A stretch of DNA of 64,000 nt from Pseudomonas tritici (GTDB lineage Bacteria; Pseudomonadota; Gammaproteobacteria; Pseudomonadales; Pseudomonadaceae), in contig NZ_CP077084.1 in assembly GCF_014268275.3 (NCBI RefSeq), positions 620,001-684,000 of the forward strand, given 5' to 3'. The position numbers and the translations under genes are program-made. The notes under the pieces are model-generated. The model was not told the origin of the DNA, did not search any database, and worked only from the letters and a program-made list of their open reading frames with translations. This document shows positions 60,955 to 64,000 of this stretch, piece by piece. Position 1 is the stretch's first letter. Each line of letters opens with the position of its first letter.

Positions 60955-62223
60955 ATGTCTGATTTGAAAACTGCCGCTCTCGAATACCATGCCCATCCTC
61001 GTCCAGGAAAGCTGAGTGTAGAGCTCACCAAAGCCACTGCCACCGCCCGCGACCTGTCGTTGGCCTACAGCCCTGGTGTTGCCGAGCCCGTACGTGAAAT
61101 CGCCCGCGACCCTGAACTGGCGTACAAGTACACCGGCAAAGGCAACCTGGTTGCAGTGATTTCCGATGGCACCGCGATTCTCGGCCTGGGCAACCTTGGC
61201 CCATTGGCGTCCAAGCCAGTCATGGAAGGTAAGGGCGTGCTGTTCAAGCGCTTCGCCGGCATCGACGTTTTCGACATCGAAGTCGACTCCGAAAGCCCGC
61301 AGGCGTTCATCGACACGGTCAAGCGCATTTCCATCACCTTTGGTGGCATCAACCTGGAAGACATCAAGGCACCTGAGTGCTTCGAGATTGAAAAGGCCCT
61401 GATCGAACAGTGCGACATTCCGGTATTCCACGATGACCAGCACGGCACCGCGATCGTTACCGCAGCCGGCATGATCAACGCCCTGGAAATCGCTGGCAAA
61501 ACCCTGGCTGATGCCAAGATCGTCTGCCTGGGTGCCGGCGCTGCGGCCATCTCGTGCATGAAGTTGATCGTGAGCATGGGTGCCAAGCTGGAAAACATCT
61601 ACATGGTTGACAGCAAGGGCGTGATCCAGTCCGAGCGTACCGACCTGAACCAGTACAAGGCGATGTTTGCCCATCCTTCGTCCAAGCGCACCCTGGCTGA
61701 CGCGCTCGACGGTGCAGACGTGTTCGTCGGCCTGTCCGGCCCGAACCTGCTGAGCGCCGAAGGCTTGAAGTCCATGGCGGCCAACCCGATCGTGTTCGCC
61801 TGCTCCAACCCGGACCCGGAGATCTCGCCGGAACTGGCGCATGCCACTCGCAACGACGTGATCATGGCCACTGGCCGTTCGGACTACCCGAACCAGGTCA
61901 ACAACGTTCTGGGCTTCCCGTTCATCTTCCGTGGCGCCCTCGACGTTCGCGCCAAGCGCATCAACGAAGAGATGAAAGTGGCTGCTGCCAACGCCCTGCG
62001 TGAACTGGCCAAACTGCCGGTGCCTCAGGACGTGTGCGATGCCTACGGTGGCGCCAAGCTGGAATTCGGTCGCGAGTACATCATCCCGAAACCAATGGAT
62101 AAGCGCCTGATCACCCTGATCTCCGATGCCGTGGCCAAAGCCGCCATCGAGACCGGTGTGGCTACCCTGCCGTATCCGAAGAACTACCCGCTGCAAAGCG
62201 TGGATGATGTGTTCAACGGCTAA
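60955..62223 (+). CDS. maeB: NADP-type malic enzyme (short form)
   Basis: Decarboxylates malate to pyruvate with NAD(P)H formation. The 422-residue protein corresponds to the malic-enzyme domains only and lacks the phosphotransacetylase-like C-terminal domain of long MaeB. Signature LAYSPGVAEPVREIA near residue 37, the metal-binding FHDDQHGTAIV near 160, and the nucleotide-binding VCLGAGAAAISC near 190. Cofactor preference is not certain from sequence. ATG after AAGCGGAA. Confidence 0.93.
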   Translation: MSDLKTAALEYHAHPRPGKLSVELTKATATARDLSLAYSPGVAEPVREIARDPELAYKYTGKGNLVAVISDGTAILGLGNLGPLASKPVMEGKGVLFKRFAGIDVFDIEVDSESPQAFIDTVKRISITFGGINLEDIKAPECFEIEKALIEQCDIPVFHDDQHGTAIVTAAGMINALEIAGKTLADAKIVCLGAGAAAISCMKLIVSMGAKLENIYMVDSKGVIQSERTDLNQYKAMFAHPSSKRTLADALDGADVFVGLSGPNLLSAEGLKSMAANPIVFACSNPDPEISPELAHATRNDVIMATGRSDYPNQVNNVLGFPFIFRGALDVRAKRINEEMKVAAANALRELAKLPVPQDVCDAYGGAKLEFGREYIIPKPMDKRLITLISDAVAKAAIETGVATLPYPKNYPLQSVDDVFNG

Positions 62224-62242
62224 GCCGTTGTAGCGCACCAAC

Positions 62243-62278
62243 AAAAAGCCCCGGCTCTCGCGAGTCGGGGCTTTTTTG
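62243..62278 (+). terminator. rho-independent terminator after maeB
   Basis: AAAAAGCCCCGGCTC and GAGTCGGGGCTTTTTT form a stem around CTCGC, with a T-run, about 20 bases after the stop codon. Confidence 0.92.
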
Positions 62279-62308
62279 TGGCGATTCACTTGAGCCCTGT
62301 GGAGATAC

Positions 62309-62403
62309 AAGTGTGGGAGCGGGCTTGCCCGCGATAGCGATGGGTCAATCAGCTCATGTGGCGCCTGACACACTGCAATCGCGGGCAAGCCCGCTCCCAC
62401 ATT
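62309..62403. repeat. REPIN, class GTGGGAGCGGGCTTGCCCGCGAT
   Basis: GTGTGGGAGCGGGCTTGCCC and GGGCAAGCCCGCTCCCACA, arms identical over more than 20 bases including ATCGCG, separated by about 45 bases. It lies between the converging maeB and PBP1A genes. Confidence 0.93.
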
Positions 62404-62429
62404 GGATCTGTTTCAGGCCATAAATCTCA

Positions 62430-64000
62430 CTAGAACAGGTCGATCGGCGCTGCCTCATCCGCCGGCAGCGGGCTGCCCGGTGCAACGCCATTGCCCAGCT
62501 CATTGACCGACGGCGGCGTGTCTTCGCTCTTGAACAGTTCGAAGTACGCATTCGGTGTGCTTGGCGAGGCCGCGCGGCCGCTGACCGGATCGATGCGCAG
62601 GCTGAGGATGCCTTCCGGCTCAGGCTGCGTGTGCGGCGGCTTGTCCTTCAAGGCCGCGCCCATGTAGCTCATCCAGATCGGCAGTGCGACGGTGCCCCCG
62701 AACTCGCGGCGGCCCAGGCTTTCCGGCTGGTCATAACCGGTCCATACGGTGGTCACGTAGTCGGCGTTGTAGCCGGAGAACCAGGCGTCCTTGGACTCGT
62801 TGGTGGTACCGGTCTTGCCGGCGATGTCCGGACGGTTCAGCGCCAGTGCGCGGCGGCCGGTACCTTTCTTGATGACGTCTTCCAGGATGCTGTTGAGGAT
62901 ATAAGTGGTACGGCCGTCGACGATGCGCTCGGCGACTGCAGGCGTCTGGGGCTCAGCCGGCGTGCCGTTGGCCGCAGGCGTTGTGCCTGGGGTCGGCTCG
63001 ATGGTGATGCCTCCGTTGCTCGGGGCTGCCAGGCCATCAGTCGCCGCCACGCCGTTGACCACATCCCCCGGCACGCGCGGCGGGTTGGCCGTGAACAGGG
63101 TGTCGCCATTGCGGCTTTCGATCTTGTCGATCAGGTACGGCGCGATCTTGTAGCCGCCGTTGGCAAACGTGCTCCAGCCGGTGGCGATTTCCATCGGTGT
63201 AAGGGTCGCCGTACCCAAGGCCAGGGACAGGTTCGGCGGCAGGTCCGACTTGGCAAAGCCAAAGCGCGTCATGTAATCGATGGTCTTGCCCACGCCCATC
63301 GCCTGCAGCAGGCGGATCGACACCAGGTTACGCGACTTGTACAGCGCCTCGCGGATGCGGATCGGACCGAGGAACGTGTTGGTGTCGTTCTTCGGGCGCC
63401 AGACCTTGTCCAGGTACTCGTCGACAAACACGATAGGCGCATCGTTGACCAGGCTGGCGGCGGTGTAGCCGTTGTCCAGTGCGGCGCTGTAGATGAACGG
63501 CTTGAAGCTCGAACCGGGCTGGCGCTTAGCCTGGGTCGCACGGTTGTAGTTGCTCTGCTCGAACGCGAAGCCGCCGACCAGGGCGCGGATTGCACCGTTC
63601 TGTGGGTCCAGCGAAACCAGCGCGCCTTGGGCCAGTGGCACCTGGCTGAATTTGAGGCTGTCGTCCTTCTGGCGTTGCACGCGGATCAGATCGCCCACTT
63701 GCGCCACGTCCGAAGGCTGCTTAGGCATCGCGCCCATGCTGTTGGTATTCAGGAAAGGGCGCGCCCATTTCATGCTGTCCCACGCCACATGGGCTTCGCC
63801 GGTACGGGTCAGCACCTGCACGCCATCTTTCTTCACCTGGGTGACGATGGCCGGCTCCAGGCCGCTGATCGGGCGTTGTTTGCCAAGCTCTGTGGTCCAG
63901 GCGCTCAGCGTTTTGCCCGGCAGGCGCGATTCAGGGCCGCGGTAGCCATGGCGCTGGTCGTAGGTGATCAGGCCGGAATGCACCGCCTCATTGGCGATGT
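62430..64000 (-). CDS. mrcA: penicillin-binding protein 1A (5' partial)
   Basis: Class A penicillin-binding protein making and cross-linking peptidoglycan. The window holds about 523 C-terminal residues; the start lies beyond 64000. The OB-like insertion (region around PSDVAQVGDLIRVQ) precedes the transpeptidase domain, which has the active-site SSFK (in PGSSFKPF), SRN and KTGTT motifs. The C-terminal tail is Pro/Ala-rich. PBP1A rather than PBP1B is indicated by the inserted ODP-like domain; the glycosyltransferase domain is outside the window. Confidence 0.94.
   Translation of the reverse strand, partial: IANEAVHSGLITYDQRHGYRGPESRLPGKTLSAWTTELGKQRPISGLEPAIVTQVKKDGVQVLTRTGEAHVAWDSMKWARPFLNTNSMGAMPKQPSDVAQVGDLIRVQRQKDDSLKFSQVPLAQGALVSLDPQNGAIRALVGGFAFEQSNYNRATQAKRQPGSSFKPFIYSAALDNGYTAASLVNDAPIVFVDEYLDKVWRPKNDTNTFLGPIRIREALYKSRNLVSIRLLQAMGVGKTIDYMTRFGFAKSDLPPNLSLALGTATLTPMEIATGWSTFANGGYKIAPYLIDKIESRNGDTLFTANPPRVPGDVVNGVAATDGLAAPSNGGITIEPTPGTTPAANGTPAEPQTPAVAERIVDGRTTYILNSILEDVIKKGTGRRALALNRPDIAGKTGTTNESKDAWFSGYNADYVTTVWTGYDQPESLGRREFGGTVALPIWMSYMGAALKDKPPHTQPEPEGILSLRIDPVSGRAASPSTPNAYFELFKSEDTPPSVNELGNGVAPGSPLPADEAAPIDLF

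Noticed and set aside
1..64000. tRNA, rRNA, CRISPR array, insertion sequence or prophage
   Set aside because: No cloverleaf, spacer array, transposase or integrase frame was seen; the palindromic repeats are REP elements, irregularly scattered and not an array.

Overview
The window looks like chromosomal DNA of a fluorescent pseudomonad (Pseudomonas fluorescens group). The evidence is a 13-gene histidine-utilisation (hut) locus in the order known from P. fluorescens, a medium-chain-length polyhydroxyalkanoate (PHA) locus of the Pseudomonas type, the ubiE-ubiJ-ubiB-hisI-hisE-tatABC block, high-GC codon use throughout, and many copies of the short palindromic REP repeats (core GTGGGAGCKGGCTTGC) typical of this group. 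I see no tRNA, rRNA, insertion sequence, prophage or CRISPR array.

Layout. 1-4167: a very large DUF2339 membrane protein (5' end outside the window) overlapping a DUF3999 protein. 4277-6318: fbp, a small lipoprotein and a lipocalin. 6444-22550: the hut locus. hutF runs leftward; hutCD and the ten-gene unit hutU-hutTu-hutXWV-hutH1-hutH2-hutT-hutI-hutG run rightward. 22677-24580: an orphan choline-type binding protein and an esterase. 24684-26089: pip-dtd. 26356-30655: opgGH for periplasmic glucans, behind a leader that looks structured. 30843-34480: a polar amino-acid ABC system with two tandem binding proteins. 34497-38449: two chemoreceptors, leftward. 38553-44527 (leftward): ubiE, ubiJ, ubiB, hisI, hisE, tatA, tatB, tatC, rsmE. 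44673-51703: the PHA locus, with phaI-phaF rightward converging on phaC1-phaZ-phaC2-phaD leftward. 51956-59507 (leftward): a DUF971 protein, hslVU, argS-ftsN and priA. 59722-60773: rpmE and a secreted nuclease-like protein. 60955-62223: a malic enzyme. 62430-64000: the 3' part of the PBP1A gene.

How the genes work together. The hut genes take up histidine and urocanate (HutT, HutTu, HutXWV) and degrade histidine by the five-step route: HutH, HutU, HutI, HutF, HutG, giving glutamate and formate. HutC represses the pathway. A clear sigma-54 promoter overlapped by a HutC-type dyad precedes hutU, and a second operator-like dyad lies between hutF and hutC. The PHA genes provide two synthases, a depolymerase, a TetR-type regulator and two phasins. 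The ubi, his and tat genes are housekeeping.

The most unusual signals are these. HutH1, a histidase paralogue, lacks the Ala-Ser-Gly triad that forms the catalytic cofactor and also one catalytic Tyr. Three REP pairs meet head-on across a conserved spacer. The 5' leaders of opgG and rpmE look structured. The rpmE terminator coincides with the signal-peptide codons of the next gene. The single permease of the amino-acid ABC system carries an extra segment after its first helix. The DUF2339/DUF3999 pair has no assigned function.
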